From Acidobacteria bacterium 13_1_20CM_3_53_8 (GTDB lineage Bacteria; Acidobacteriota; Blastocatellia; Pyrinomonadales; Pyrinomonadaceae): 64,000 bases of DNA. The stretch is from contig MNJR01000028.1 of NCBI GenBank assembly GCA_001920415.1, positions 62,001-126,000 on the forward strand, given 5' to 3'. The translations under genes were made by a program, and so were the position numbers. The notes below the pieces were generated by a model, which worked only from the letters and a program-made list of their open reading frames with translations, did no database searches and was not told where the DNA came from. Shown here one piece after another: positions 1-8,555 of this stretch; the first letter of the stretch is position 1; every line of letters begins with the position of its first letter.

Positions 1-83
1 TCAGTTCGTAGTTTTCAGTTTTCAGAAGAAGAGCGAGCAGGCTTTTACTTAAAACTGAAAACTGCAAACTAAAAACTGCTCTT
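1..83. repeat. heptamer-arm inverted repeat, AGTTTTC word (copy 1)
   Basis: The left arm (about 2-25) and right arm (about 52-78) are runs of 7-nt units of the AGTTTTC/AGTTTTT type in opposite orientation. The loop between them is purine-rich (aagaagagcgagcaggcttt). The copy begins at or near the window edge, so its left end may be cut. It lies 10 nt beyond the stop codon of the minus-strand gene at 94-642. It belongs with the copies near 4.4, 28.4, 49.8 and 53.1 kb. Confidence 0.85.
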
Positions 84-93
84 ATCGCTGCTC

Positions 94-642
94 TTAAAAG
101 CTTTTCGTAAGCATGTAAGCGTTCTCGCGTGTTAGCTCGACCGTTTGATGTTGGCCTGCGACGTTAACGCGCAAGCGCCATTCTATCTCTTCTTGTTGTG
201 CGCCGCGCATCGTTGCGTAAATCCACCATGTGCCGGGTGCGACCGTGACGGCAGCCTGCCCGTGCTCATCCAGTTTTGCCACGACGGGCGACTGGCCGTT
301 CATGCGCTCGGTCAGAAAGTCGTCAAAGCGCACGCCCACGCGGTGCTCCATAAAATATTCGCGGCGCACGGCTGCTATGTCCACAGGGTAGAGTTTTAGG
401 GGAAGCTCGTTCCCGGCGCGCACATCTTCTGGAGAAGCGCGCAGGGTTATAAGCAGTGCGGTCTGGCTGGGGTTCGCGCGATTGAGATTCGGAAACTCGC
501 CGCCGGGCAGTTTGCTATAAATAGACCAGCCGACAGCGAACAACATCAGAACAAGAGCGACGCGCAAACCTAGTACGGCCAGATGATAGATCGCGCTTTC
601 TCTGTTTTTAGGGGGAATCGTTTTGGGTAGCCTCCCTTGCAT
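94..642 (-). CDS. membrane-anchored hypothetical protein
   Basis: 182 residues that I do not recognise. A basic N-terminus (residues 1-25) is followed by one hydrophobic segment at about 24-43, then a soluble extracytoplasmic region. The segment around residues 60-150 has a beta-rich look, with phrases such as LPLKLYPVDIAAVRREY and VTVAPGTWWIYATM, which could be a small Ig-like or transthyretin-like fold; this is only inference. The start chosen is the first ATG, and no clear Shine-Dalgarno sequence precedes it. The gene diverges from purF and its stop lies just inside the first repeat element. Confidence 0.65.
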   Translation of the reverse strand: MQGRLPKTIPPKNRESAIYHLAVLGLRVALVLMLFAVGWSIYSKLPGGEFPNLNRANPSQTALLITLRASPEDVRAGNELPLKLYPVDIAAVRREYFMEHRVGVRFDDFLTERMNGQSPVVAKLDEHGQAAVTVAPGTWWIYATMRGAQQEEIEWRLRVNVAGQHQTVELTRENAYMLTKSF

Positions 643-700
643 GCTCTAAAAAACTTGGCTCGTTTCGAGAATTGGAGTAAACGAAAACTATCCACGCGCG

Positions 701-756
701 CCACACGAAATCACACGAATGATGAGCCTGATTTTTATTCGTGTGATTTCGTGTGG
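701..756. repeat. perfect 20-bp inverted repeat, CACACGAAATC type
   Basis: Bases 701-720 (ccacacgaaatcacacgaat) are the exact reverse complement of 737-756, with a 16-nt loop. The element sits in the 318-nt divergent gap between the hypothetical gene at 94-642 and purF. The flank tccacgcgcg just before it recurs at a second hairpin near 15.24 kb, so this may be another dispersed palindrome family. No T-tract follows either arm, so a terminator is unlikely. I see no other clear feature in 643-960 beyond the purF ribosome-binding site. Confidence 0.8.
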
Positions 757-960
757 CTGCGTTGATTGCTCTTTCTCTCATCATCTTGCTCTTTCATCAT
801 TTCATACGTCCTGCAACACCTCTTTGAATATTTGCACACATGATAGCGGAAGACCGTCCGTTTATTAAAACGTGCGTGAGAGCGTTTAAGTCATTCGTTG
901 TGACTGTTGTAGAATGTCATAGAGCATCGGAAGCATTGAAAGAATTTCGGAGCAAATCAG

Positions 961-2385
961 TTGGGTATTCTTCAATCTGAAAAATTTCGTGACGAGTGCG
1001 GCGTCTTCGGCATCTACGGCCACGCGGATGCGGCGCGTCTGACTTACCTTGGCCTCTACGCTCTTCAGCATAGAGGGCAGGAGTCGTGCGGCATTGTGAC
1101 TTCCAACGGTCACGAGCTTCGCTCGGAGCGCGCTATGGGTTTAGTGCCGGACGTGTTCGACGAAGCGCGTCTGAATCGTCTGCCCGGCGAGAGCGCCATA
1201 GGCCACGTGAGATATTCTACAGCCGGAGAAGTTTCCATACGCGAGGCGCAGCCTTTTTTAGTCGCATGTCAACACGGACAGGTAGCGGTCTGCCACAACG
1301 GCAACCTCCCGTTCGCAACCGAAGAGAGAAGAAGGCTGGAACGCGCGGGAGCAATCTTTTCGTCAACTTCGGATACGGAAGTCGTGCTGCATGGCATTGC
1401 GCGCTCCAATGCGGATTCAATCACAGAAGCAATCCCTGAAGTCCTGCGCGAGACGGAAGGCGCGTTCTCCATGCTCTTCCTTACGCCCGAATATTTAATA
1501 GCCGTGCGCGACCCGCGCGGTTTTCGTCCGCTTGCACTGGGAAGACTTGGCGACGCATGGGTTATAGCTTCCGAAACATGCGCGTTCGATTTAATCGAAG
1601 CTCGCTACGAACGCGACGTTGAGCCGGGCGAGGTGATTGTGATTGACCGCAACGGGCTTCATTCGTCTCACCCGTTTCCGCCCCAAAAACATTCCTTCTG
1701 CATCTTCGAGCATGTCTACTTTGCGCGTCCCGATTCTTTGATCTTCGCCTCTTCGGTCAACGAATCGCGCCACAAGATGGGCAAGCGGTTGGCGATTGAG
1801 CAGCCTGCGGACGCAGACATAGTTGTGCCCGTGCCGGATTCCGGCGTCGTTGCGAGCGTGGGTTACGCAGCGCAAAGCGGAATCAGTTTTCGTCACGGGT
1901 TGGTTCGCAACCATTATGTTCATCGCACATTCATAGAGCCTAAGCAATCAATCAGAAGTTTCGGCGTGCGGATAAAATTGAATGCCGTGCGCCACCTTAT
2001 GGAAGGTCGCCGCGTTGTGTTGATTGACGATTCAATCGTGCGCGGCACTACGTCACAAAAAATCGTGCGTATGGTGAGAGAGGCTGGCGCGACTGAAATC
2101 CACATGCGCATCAGTTGCCCGCCGACCATAAGCCCTTGCTTCTACGGCGTGGACACTCCGAACAAAGCAGACTTAATCGGCGCGCAGATGAGTGTGGAAG
2201 AGATTTGCAGATTCATAGGCGCGGACTCGCTCGGCTATCTCTCTTTGGAGGGAATGCTCGCCGCGACGGGGATTGATCCGAACTCGTCATGCGCGGCCTG
2301 CTGGACAGGCCACTATCCAACGCGCATCACGCGCGAAGCCGAAACCATGTTCGCACGCGAACACGAGGCCGTGCCGTCTGACTAA
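961..2385 (+). CDS. purF: amidophosphoribosyltransferase PurF
   Basis: 474 residues. PurF catalyses the first committed step of purine synthesis, converting PRPP and glutamine to phosphoribosylamine in the cytoplasm. The N-terminal class II glutamine amidotransferase domain begins DECGVFGIYG. Cys13 is the expected nucleophile, exposed after removal of a short propeptide. LQHRGQES and the GHVRYST stretch are typical. The C-terminal phosphoribosyltransferase domain has the PRPP loop VVLIDDSIVRGTT. The start is TTG at 961: a stop lies only 21 nt upstream in frame, and GGAG at 949-952 gives a well-placed Shine-Dalgarno. CxxC-type cysteines near the C-terminus (SSCAACW) are normal for the family. 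purM and purN follow 2-3 kb downstream. Confidence 0.97.
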   Translation: MGILQSEKFRDECGVFGIYGHADAARLTYLGLYALQHRGQESCGIVTSNGHELRSERAMGLVPDVFDEARLNRLPGESAIGHVRYSTAGEVSIREAQPFLVACQHGQVAVCHNGNLPFATEERRRLERAGAIFSSTSDTEVVLHGIARSNADSITEAIPEVLRETEGAFSMLFLTPEYLIAVRDPRGFRPLALGRLGDAWVIASETCAFDLIEARYERDVEPGEVIVIDRNGLHSSHPFPPQKHSFCIFEHVYFARPDSLIFASSVNESRHKMGKRLAIEQPADADIVVPVPDSGVVASVGYAAQSGISFRHGLVRNHYVHRTFIEPKQSIRSFGVRIKLNAVRHLMEGRRVVLIDDSIVRGTTSQKIVRMVREAGATEIHMRISCPPTISPCFYGVDTPNKADLIGAQMSVEEICRFIGADSLGYLSLEGMLAATGIDPNSSCAACWTGHYPTRITREAETMFAREHEAVPSD

Positions 2386-2408
2386 AAATTTTCTATCTGA
2401 ACGTAAAG

Positions 2409-3251
2409 ATGAAACTTCGTCTTTTTCTATTCGCTCTCTTTTTAAACCTTCTCTTCGCGCTCCCGCTCGCAGCGCAATCGTTCGACGAGGTTTTCGTCAA
2501 TGGCGATAGGCTGACGTATCAAGGCTACGAAGTAACTAGACATTACAATGCGCGCACGCGAGATTCGATTGCAATCATCAAGAAAAACAGCAGACTGCTT
2601 GCCGAGTTAAATTACGGCCAGCACTTTCCAGATTCAACGAAATTTGGATTGTTCTCTCTTCTTGGCGATGGGAGGAAGCAGTTAATCATAGAACAAAATA
2701 CAGGTGGCGGTAATTGCTGCAATTTGTACTGGGTTTACGATCTCTCTCCCACTTTCCGTATGCTCTATTCCGGCATGAGATACGATGCATATAACGGAGT
2801 CTCACCTGAAGATATTGACGGCGATGGCGTTTACGAACTCGTAGCAATAGTAGAGTCATTCATAAATTTCGACCAAATGTCCCATACTAGCTCCCCCATG
2901 CCTGAAGTGGTTTTCAAGTATGACCTAAGGGCGGGAAGGTACAAACCCGCAAGTAGAACCTTTGCTAGTTATCTACTGAAAGGAATTGAGAGCGACATTC
3001 ATAAAGCGCAGGACGCGAACGCTAGACTCACTACGACGAGCAGCGAGAATTATCATGGTAGTTACTTGGGCGCAATACTGACTGTCGTCTTAAAATATAT
3101 CTATGCGGGAAGAGAGGTTGAAGGCTGGGCTTTTTATGACCGAGAGTACAGGTTGGATGATAGAGTAGCGATGAAGGCGAAGATCAAAAAGCAATTAAGG
3201 GAATCCGTGCTCTACAACTCTCTCCACATGAGGGGAAACCATCGTGGCTAA
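2409..3251 (+). CDS. secreted hypothetical protein with FG-GAP-like segment
   Basis: 280 residues. The first 22 or so form a signal peptide (basic MKLR, a Leu/Phe core, ending LAAQ). The mature part has a DIDGDGVYELV stretch around residue 137, reminiscent of the calcium-binding loop of VCBS/FG-GAP propeller repeats. A GGGNCCNLYW segment has two adjacent cysteines. No enzymatic motif is visible. The gene starts 23 nt after purF, and its last 8 nt overlap the GTG start of the next gene, so it is probably translated with the metallo-beta-lactamase gene. Function is unknown. Confidence 0.75.
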   Translation: MKLRLFLFALFLNLLFALPLAAQSFDEVFVNGDRLTYQGYEVTRHYNARTRDSIAIIKKNSRLLAELNYGQHFPDSTKFGLFSLLGDGRKQLIIEQNTGGGNCCNLYWVYDLSPTFRMLYSGMRYDAYNGVSPEDIDGDGVYELVAIVESFINFDQMSHTSSPMPEVVFKYDLRAGRYKPASRTFASYLLKGIESDIHKAQDANARLTTTSSENYHGSYLGAILTVVLKYIYAGREVEGWAFYDREYRLDDRVAMKAKIKKQLRESVLYNSLHMRGNHRG

Positions 3252-4368
3252 AGGCAGGCGCGGGTGCGGGTGCGCGCTCGTTGTGTTTGTACTCTTCATG
3301 GGCGTGCTGGCCGCGCTCGGCTGGAAATTTGTTCTGCCTTGGTGGAAGAAGAAACCTCCGCCAGCTTCCGGCGGCGAGCTTCAGGTTCACGTGCTCGACG
3401 TAGGCCAGGGCGATTCGATTCTTATAATCGCGCCCGACGGCAAGACCGCTCTAGTTGACATGGGCGACGTTGGCAAAGGCAAGACCGTGCTCGCAGCACT
3501 CAAGGCCAATAACGTGCAGCAGATTGATTACCTGATTGCGACTCACTCGCACCCGGATCACATAGGCGGCGCGACTGAAATCTTCAACGGTGGCGTGAAA
3601 GTTCTGACCGTAATTGATAGCGGCATCCCGCCGCCCGACATGCCGGAGGCAGAAGCGGCTGCGAGCAGACGACGCGCGCCGCCGAAGAAGAAGCAACAGG
3701 GCAGCAATGCTGTGCTGCCTTCGACTAAAGCTTATCAGGATTTTCTGAGCGCAGTGCAGCAGAGCGGCGCGCAATATGTGAAGGCAGAACCCGACCAGCA
3801 TTATGACTTGGGCGGAGGCGCACGCCTGACTGTGCTCGCTCCTATGCAGCCAACGTTCACGCGCGAGCAGCTTTTGCGCGCAGGCGGCAACGAGCCGAAT
3901 GCAAATTCAGTCGTGATGCGCCTTGATTACGGCGATTTCTCGATGCTTCTGCCGGGCGATGCTGAATCAGTTACGGAAGATAGACTGTTGAACCATGACG
4001 TTGATGTCACTGCGAAAATCTTGAAGGTTGCGCATCACGGCTCGAAGTACGCAACGAGCGAAAATTTCCTGAACCGTGTGAAGCCGGAAGTGGCTATCAT
4101 CTCGGACGGCGAGTTCAATGTTTACAGTCACCCTGCGCAGGTCGTGCTGGACAGGTTGAAGGCAGCGGGCGTTAAAGTCTATCGCACGGACTTGCAGGGC
4201 GAGATAATCATCACCACGAAAGGCAAGGGCTACGAAATCAAGGCCGCGCACGATGCCAAGTCGGACGTTTTCACAGGGCGCGAGGGTCGCAAAGACGACT
4301 CCACACGCTCCGGCTTCATAGCCTACGGCGAGTTCGGGCCACCACCTAGAAGGCAGACGAGGCGGTGA
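3244..4368 (+). CDS. ComEC/Rec2-like metallo-beta-lactamase-fold hydrolase
   Basis: 374 residues with a GTG start that overlaps the preceding stop. A short basic/Cys N-terminus and a hydrophobic segment (about 10-30) anchor the protein, leaving the catalytic domain outside the cytoplasm. LDVGQGDS (51-58), the metal motif HSHPDH (H101, H103, D105, H106), LPGDAES and VAHHGS match the stand-alone ComEC C-terminal-type MBL family. A low-complexity insertion rich in Ala, Arg and Lys lies around residues 138-155. Members probably act as phosphodiesterases or nucleases on DNA or nucleotides, but the substrate here is unknown. The ComEC channel part is absent, so this is not a full competence protein. 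Confidence 0.88.
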   Translation: MAKGRRGCGCALVVFVLFMGVLAALGWKFVLPWWKKKPPPASGGELQVHVLDVGQGDSILIIAPDGKTALVDMGDVGKGKTVLAALKANNVQQIDYLIATHSHPDHIGGATEIFNGGVKVLTVIDSGIPPPDMPEAEAAASRRRAPPKKKQQGSNAVLPSTKAYQDFLSAVQQSGAQYVKAEPDQHYDLGGGARLTVLAPMQPTFTREQLLRAGGNEPNANSVVMRLDYGDFSMLLPGDAESVTEDRLLNHDVDVTAKILKVAHHGSKYATSENFLNRVKPEVAIISDGEFNVYSHPAQVVLDRLKAAGVKVYRTDLQGEIIITTKGKGYEIKAAHDAKSDVFTGREGRKDDSTRSGFIAYGEFGPPPRRQTRR

Positions 4369-4369
4369 G

Positions 4370-4464
4370 AAGAACAGTTTTCAGTTTTTAGTTTTCAGTT
4401 TTCAGAAAGAAGAGCGAACAGGCTTTTACTGAAAACTGAAAACTAAAAACTGAAAACTGTTCTT
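4370..4464. repeat. heptamer-arm inverted repeat, AGTTTTC word (perfect 34-bp arms)
   Basis: Bases 4372-4405 are the exact reverse complement of 4429-4462. Each arm holds four 7-nt units in the order AGTTTTC, AGTTTTT, AGTTTTC, AGTTTTC, and the order is mirrored in the other arm. The 23-nt loop contains aagaagagcgaacaggcttt. The element starts 2 nt after the stop of the MBL gene and ends about 20 nt before the purM ATG, so it is almost the whole intergenic region. Its left half is nearly identical to the copy at 49.76 kb. Confidence 0.95.
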
Positions 4465-4482
4465 CTCTCTTATCACTTTCTT

Positions 4483-5514
4483 ATGAAACCAATTGCTTAC
4501 CGCGACGCTGGCGTTTCGATTGACGCGGCGAACGTTGCTACGGCGAAGATAAAGGAGTTGGCGCGCTCTACTTTTAATGCGCGTACGCTTTCTGAGATAG
4601 GAAGTTTTGGGGGGATGTTCGACGCTGCGTTTCCCGACTGCGCCTCGCCTGTGCTGGTCGCGTCGGCTGACGGCGTAGGCACGAAGCTCAAGATTGCTTT
4701 CTTGACGAACACGCACAATACAATCGGGCGTGACCTTGTCAATCACTGCGTCAACGACATTCTGGTTCAAGGTGCGCGCCCGCTCTTCTTTCTTGATTAC
4801 ATAGCAATGGGGAAACTCGCGCCTGACGTTGTTGCGTCAATCGTCGAAGGCATAGCGCGAGGGTGTCTTGAGAACAACTGCGTTCTGCTGGGCGGCGAGA
4901 CAGCCGAGATGCCCGGCTTTTACGCAGAAGGCGAGTATGACGTAGCAGGCTTCATCGTCGGCATTGTTGATAAAGGAAAAATAGTTGATGGGAAGAAGAT
5001 TAAAGCGGGCGATGCTGTGCTAGCTCTGCCTTCTGTCGGGCTGCATACGAACGGCTATTCGCTTGCGCGAAAACTCTTTTTTGAAATCGCTGGCTACGAC
5101 GCGAACACAGAGTTGGACGCACTCAATTCCACAGTTGGGGCAGCGCTTCTTCAACCGCACGTGAGTTATCTGTCAAAGCTCGAAGGCTTGTTGGATTCGG
5201 GCGTAATCAAAGGGTTGGCGCACATCACTGGCGGCGGACTTCTTGAAAACATCCCGCGCATACTGCCCGAAGAGACTAGCGTAATAATCGCGCGCGACAC
5301 TTGGCCTGTACTGCCCGTCTTCCGACTGATGCAGGAGATAGGCCAAGTCTCAGACGCAGAGATGTACCGCACCTTCAACATGGGCGTAGGCATGGTCATC
5401 GTCTGCGCCGAAGAAGATAAAGAGAGAATCAAATCTCATTTACAAGAGCGAGGCTGTGCCTGTTATGAGATTGGCCGAGTCGTAGAGGGCAACCGCGAAG
5501 TTTCAATCAATTAA
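4483..5514 (+). CDS. purM: phosphoribosylformylglycinamidine cyclo-ligase (AIR synthetase) PurM
   Basis: 343 residues, the usual length. PurM closes the imidazole ring of AIR from FGAM using ATP. Family marks are YRDAGVSIDAAN at the N-terminus, SADGVGTKLKIAF, DLVNHCVNDI and GGETAEMPGFY, then the C-terminal AIRS_C domain with LAHITGGGLLENIPR. The ATG at 4483 is the family start, but no Shine-Dalgarno is visible in the 20 nt that separate it from the repeat element. It is followed by a hairpin, a second repeat and purN. Confidence 0.97.
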   Translation: MKPIAYRDAGVSIDAANVATAKIKELARSTFNARTLSEIGSFGGMFDAAFPDCASPVLVASADGVGTKLKIAFLTNTHNTIGRDLVNHCVNDILVQGARPLFFLDYIAMGKLAPDVVASIVEGIARGCLENNCVLLGGETAEMPGFYAEGEYDVAGFIVGIVDKGKIVDGKKIKAGDAVLALPSVGLHTNGYSLARKLFFEIAGYDANTELDALNSTVGAALLQPHVSYLSKLEGLLDSGVIKGLAHITGGGLLENIPRILPEETSVIIARDTWPVLPVFRLMQEIGQVSDAEMYRTFNMGVGMVIVCAEEDKERIKSHLQERGCACYEIGRVVEGNREVSIN

Positions 5515-5528
5515 GTAGAAGGAAAAAA

Positions 5529-5596
5529 GTTCTTTGACAAGAAGCCATTAAAAGGCCCGTATTTATTGGCGATTTTGATGGCCTCTGTCAAAGAAC
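5529..5596. other. long hairpin after purM
   Basis: gttctttgaca (5529-5539) pairs with tgtcaaagaac (5586-5596). The stem continues inward with agaagccat against atggcctct, giving about 19 bp with one bulge and a loop of about 26 nt. Only a short T-poor tail follows, so a classical intrinsic terminator is doubtful. Its position between purM and the next repeat suggests an mRNA 3'-end or processing structure. Confidence 0.6.
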
Positions 5597-5612
5597 ATAT
5601 TACGACCTACTT

Positions 5613-5680
5613 AGTTTCAGGCTTCAAGTTTCAAGTTCTTCGCTCTTAAACTTGAAACCTGAAACTTGAAACCTGAAACT
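5613..5680. repeat. heptamer-arm inverted repeat, CAAGTTT word
   Basis: Left arm 5613-5635 and right arm 5651-5680 carry units such as aagtttc and aagttc in opposite orientation, separated by a loop containing ttcttcgctcttaaa. Read on the minus strand the loop includes aagagcgaa, which is shared with the AGTTTTC-word elements. The right arm ends 3 nt before the purN ATG. Confidence 0.85.
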
Positions 5681-5683
5681 CTT

Positions 5684-6283
5684 ATGAATCTCGGTATCTT
5701 AATTTCCGGTCGCGGGTCGAACATGGTTGCGCTCGCGGACGCCGTGCGCGCTGGAAGCATTCCCGGCGCTGAAATCAGAGTCGTCATAAGCGACAAGATG
5801 AATGCGGCGGGGCTTCAAGCTGCGGCGGAGCGCGGAATCATCTCGATTGCAATCGAGCGGCGCGGACGCACACGCGAAGAGCACGAACGCGAAATCCTCA
5901 GCGTCTTGAAAGCGCGCGAGGTTAATCTAATCTGCCTGGCAGGTTACATGCGCCTTCTTTCCTGCGACTTCATAGAAGCCTATCGTGGTCGTATCCTGAA
6001 CATTCATCCGAGCCTTCTGCCAGCCTTCCCCGGCATGGACGCGCAACGACAAGCGCTAGAACACGGCGTAAAATTCTCAGGCTGCACCGTACACTTCGTT
6101 GACGAAAATCTGGACGCAGGGCCGATCATAGAACAGCGTATCGTGCCCGTCCACGACGACGACACGGTTGAAACTCTTTCAGCGCGCATTTTAGTCGAAG
6201 AGCACAAAACTTATGCGGAAGCGCTCGCGCTCGTCGTCAGCGGAAAGTATGAAACGGTCGGGCGGCGCGTCATTCGCAAGTGA
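5684..6283 (+). CDS. purN: phosphoribosylglycinamide formyltransferase PurN
   Basis: 199 residues from the ATG at 5684. PurN transfers the formyl group of 10-formyl-THF to GAR. GRGSNM near the N-terminus binds the phosphate of GAR. NIHPSLLPAFPG carries the catalytic Asn and His, and HFVDENLDAGPII carries the catalytic Asp. A longer reading from TTG 5666 would lie inside the repeat and add six residues not expected in the family, so ATG 5684 is preferred. No Shine-Dalgarno is visible because the repeat arm runs up to the start codon. Confidence 0.95.
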   Translation: MNLGILISGRGSNMVALADAVRAGSIPGAEIRVVISDKMNAAGLQAAAERGIISIAIERRGRTREEHEREILSVLKAREVNLICLAGYMRLLSCDFIEAYRGRILNIHPSLLPAFPGMDAQRQALEHGVKFSGCTVHFVDENLDAGPIIEQRIVPVHDDDTVETLSARILVEEHKTYAEALALVVSGKYETVGRRVIRK

Positions 6284-6342
6284 GCGTAAAATCATTTAAG
6301 ATTTCAATTCAAGAATCTAAGATCGGAAAGCTTTAACGGCTT

Positions 6343-7554
6343 ATGACGATTGACGAACAACTTGCATACTTGCGTAAAGGCACGGTCGAGATTATTCGGG
6401 AAGAGGATTTGCGCGCAAAGCTTGAAAGGTCTGTGGTCAAGGACGTGCCGCTTGAGATAAAGCTAGGCGCTGACCCTACTTCGCCGGACATACACCTGGG
6501 TCACACGGTCGTGATTAGAAAGCTTCGCGCGTTTCAGGAGTTGGGACACACGGTCACGTTTTTAATCGGCGACTTCACGGGCATGATTGGAGACCCATCT
6601 GGCAAGAGCGCCACGCGGCCACAACTCGCGCGCGAAGAGATAGAGGCGAACGCCGAAACGTACAAGACGCAAATCTTCAAGCTGCTCGACGCGGAAAAGA
6701 CTGTGATTGATTTCAACTCGCGCTGGATGGAGAAATTGGGCGCGGCTGGGTTTGTAAAACTCGCCTCTCATGTAACGGTGCGACAGATTCTAGAGCGTGA
6801 CGATTTTCAACAACGCATGGCTGAGAATCGTCCGCTTGCGCTGCACGAAGTTCTCTATCCACTCGTGATGGCTTACGATTCCGTTGCGCTTCATTCGGAC
6901 GTTGAGCTTGGCGGCACGGATCAAAAATTCAACCTGCTGATGGGCAGAAATCTTCAGCGCGAGTACGGGCAGGAAGCCCAGGTCGCCGTGATTATGCCGC
7001 TTCTGGAAGGCACGGACGGCGTGCAGAAGATGTCGAAAAGTCTGGGCAACTACATAGGCATCAACGAACCGCCGTCTGAGATTTTCGGCAAAGTGATGTC
7101 AATCTCGGATGAGTTGATGTGGCGATACTACGAACTGCTGACGGACATTTCTATAGAAGAGATTGCGCGAATGCGACGCGCGGCTGAAACGGGAGAGCGC
7201 AACCCGCGCGACGTGAAAGCCGAATTGGCTAAACTCATCATCACAGATTTTCATTCCGAAGAAGCGGCGCGCGCCGCAGAAGAAGAGTTCAATCTAATCT
7301 TCAAGCAGAAGCAAGCGCCGGATGATGTAGAAGAACGCGCGGTTGCATCGCAAGCGTGGAAGCTGCCGCGTCTTCTAGTCGAAACAAGCCTTGCTCCTTC
7401 TATGGCCGAAGCGCGTCGTTTGATTGAACAGGGCGGCGTTCACGTTGACGGTGAGCGCCAAACGCGCGTTGACTACGAAGTCACGACGAGCGTGGATAAA
7501 AGTGTGCTGCTGCAAGTCGGCAAGAGAAAGTTTTTGAGAGTTAGAGGAACATAA
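6343..7554 (+). CDS. tyrS: tyrosyl-tRNA synthetase
   Basis: 403 residues, class I aminoacyl-tRNA synthetase that charges tRNA-Tyr. The HIGH-type motif is HLGH (51-54) in [13 protein letters not shown], and KMSKS is at 229-233. The C-terminal 60 residues form an S4 RNA-binding domain ([17 protein letters not shown]). Length and sequence fit the TyrRZ-type branch rather than the E. coli TyrS type. It starts 59 nt after purN; the gap holds a short ATTTAAGATTTC-like stretch but no T-box features that I can see. Confidence 0.96.
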   Translation: MTIDEQLAYLRKGTVEIIREEDLRAKLERSVVKDVPLEIKLGADPTSPDIHLGHTVVIRKLRAFQELGHTVTFLIGDFTGMIGDPSGKSATRPQLAREEIEANAETYKTQIFKLLDAEKTVIDFNSRWMEKLGAAGFVKLASHVTVRQILERDDFQQRMAENRPLALHEVLYPLVMAYDSVALHSDVELGGTDQKFNLLMGRNLQREYGQEAQVAVIMPLLEGTDGVQKMSKSLGNYIGINEPPSEIFGKVMSISDELMWRYYELLTDISIEEIARMRRAAETGERNPRDVKAELAKLIITDFHSEEAARAAEEEFNLIFKQKQAPDDVEERAVASQAWKLPRLLVETSLAPSMAEARRLIEQGGVHVDGERQTRVDYEVTTSVDKSVLLQVGKRKFLRVRGT

Positions 7555-7595
7555 AGTGTGAAATACATGTCAGTGTTATCGCTTGGTGGTATCAT

Positions 7596-8447
7596 ATGAA
7601 GATTACACACATAAAGCGCATACTAACAGTGCTGGCTATATTCGCTTTGCTTGTTTTTGTTGGTCGCACTGCTGCTGCGGCTGTCGCTTTTTTTGCTATC
7701 GGTCTGTTCTTAGCTCTTATTCCTGTTACTGTACTGTTTATCCTCACAGCCTTTCTGGCATGGCTAGTCACTCTGTTTTTCAACCATAGCAAATTGATAT
7801 CAACAATCTTCTTTGTATTGCTTATCTGCCAAGCGATGATTCAATTTTCATGGTTTGAAGGCTGGACGGCTGCGAGCGCTTTTGCGAAGCACTCGCATGG
7901 AATCGGACTGACCGTTATTGACCCTCAGCTTGAGAATAAGCTGATGATTATTTTTTGGCTGTTAGCCGCACTCTTAGTTGCCTTCATAATTGAGCACCTA
8001 ATAAATTCCTTTCTTTCAATTGAGACAAACCTATACAACAAAAGTTCTCAGAAGGCTCAAGTTGGTACTCTTCTTTTTGCGGCTTTCTTATTGTTGTCAT
8101 TAAATTCAAACAGTATGAATGATAGGCGGATAACAAGGGACATACATATTCCAGCCAGCATTTCCCCTGATGGAATCAGAGAAGCACAGCTTGTACCGAT
8201 GGATGCGTGGATTGATACGAACGGGATAGTTATAGTGAGGAAGTCACGATCTCTCTTATGGAGGACAGTAGGAGATGTAGGTGATATTTTGACGGATGCA
8301 GATGGCGGTAGATTTGTGTGGTCAAATGATAGCTCAAAGGTCTATCTTCTGCTCAATCTATCCAGGGCAGAAGAATACCCGACACTAGGATTTGATTTTA
8401 AGACGAATCAGCAAATAAGCTCGAAATCTATCGTTGGGCAAAAGTAA
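7596..8447 (+). CDS. polytopic membrane protein of unknown function
   Basis: 283 residues. Four to six hydrophobic segments fill the first 180 residues (for example about 12-62, 65-90, 112-135 and 150-170). A soluble C-terminal part of about 110 residues follows, with a beta-propeller-like phrase (SPDGIREAQL, then FVWSNDSSKVYLLL) that recalls one or two PD40-type blades. I do not recognise the family. It is more AT-rich than its neighbours, which may hint at acquisition. ATG 7596 follows a weak GGTGG ribosome-binding site. Confidence 0.7.
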   Translation: MKITHIKRILTVLAIFALLVFVGRTAAAAVAFFAIGLFLALIPVTVLFILTAFLAWLVTLFFNHSKLISTIFFVLLICQAMIQFSWFEGWTAASAFAKHSHGIGLTVIDPQLENKLMIIFWLLAALLVAFIIEHLINSFLSIETNLYNKSSQKAQVGTLLFAAFLLLSLNSNSMNDRRITRDIHIPASISPDGIREAQLVPMDAWIDTNGIVIVRKSRSLLWRTVGDVGDILTDADGGRFVWSNDSSKVYLLLNLSRAEEYPTLGFDFKTNQQISSKSIVGQK

Positions 8448-8555
8448 AAAATTGATACCGCCGATGTTTTGATAGCGCTTACTTTATCATTATCTCCAAT
8501 AATCAGTTTGCGTGCTCCCCACGTTCGACCTTTCAGCATTACTAAAATTTTTGAG

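Noticed and set aside
886-1113. Minus-strand frame of 75 codons overlapping the purF start.
   Set aside because: It is antisense to a certain gene and shows no domain.
5529-5596. An intrinsic terminator after purM.
   Set aside because: The stem is strong but the T-tract is missing, so I list it only as a hairpin.
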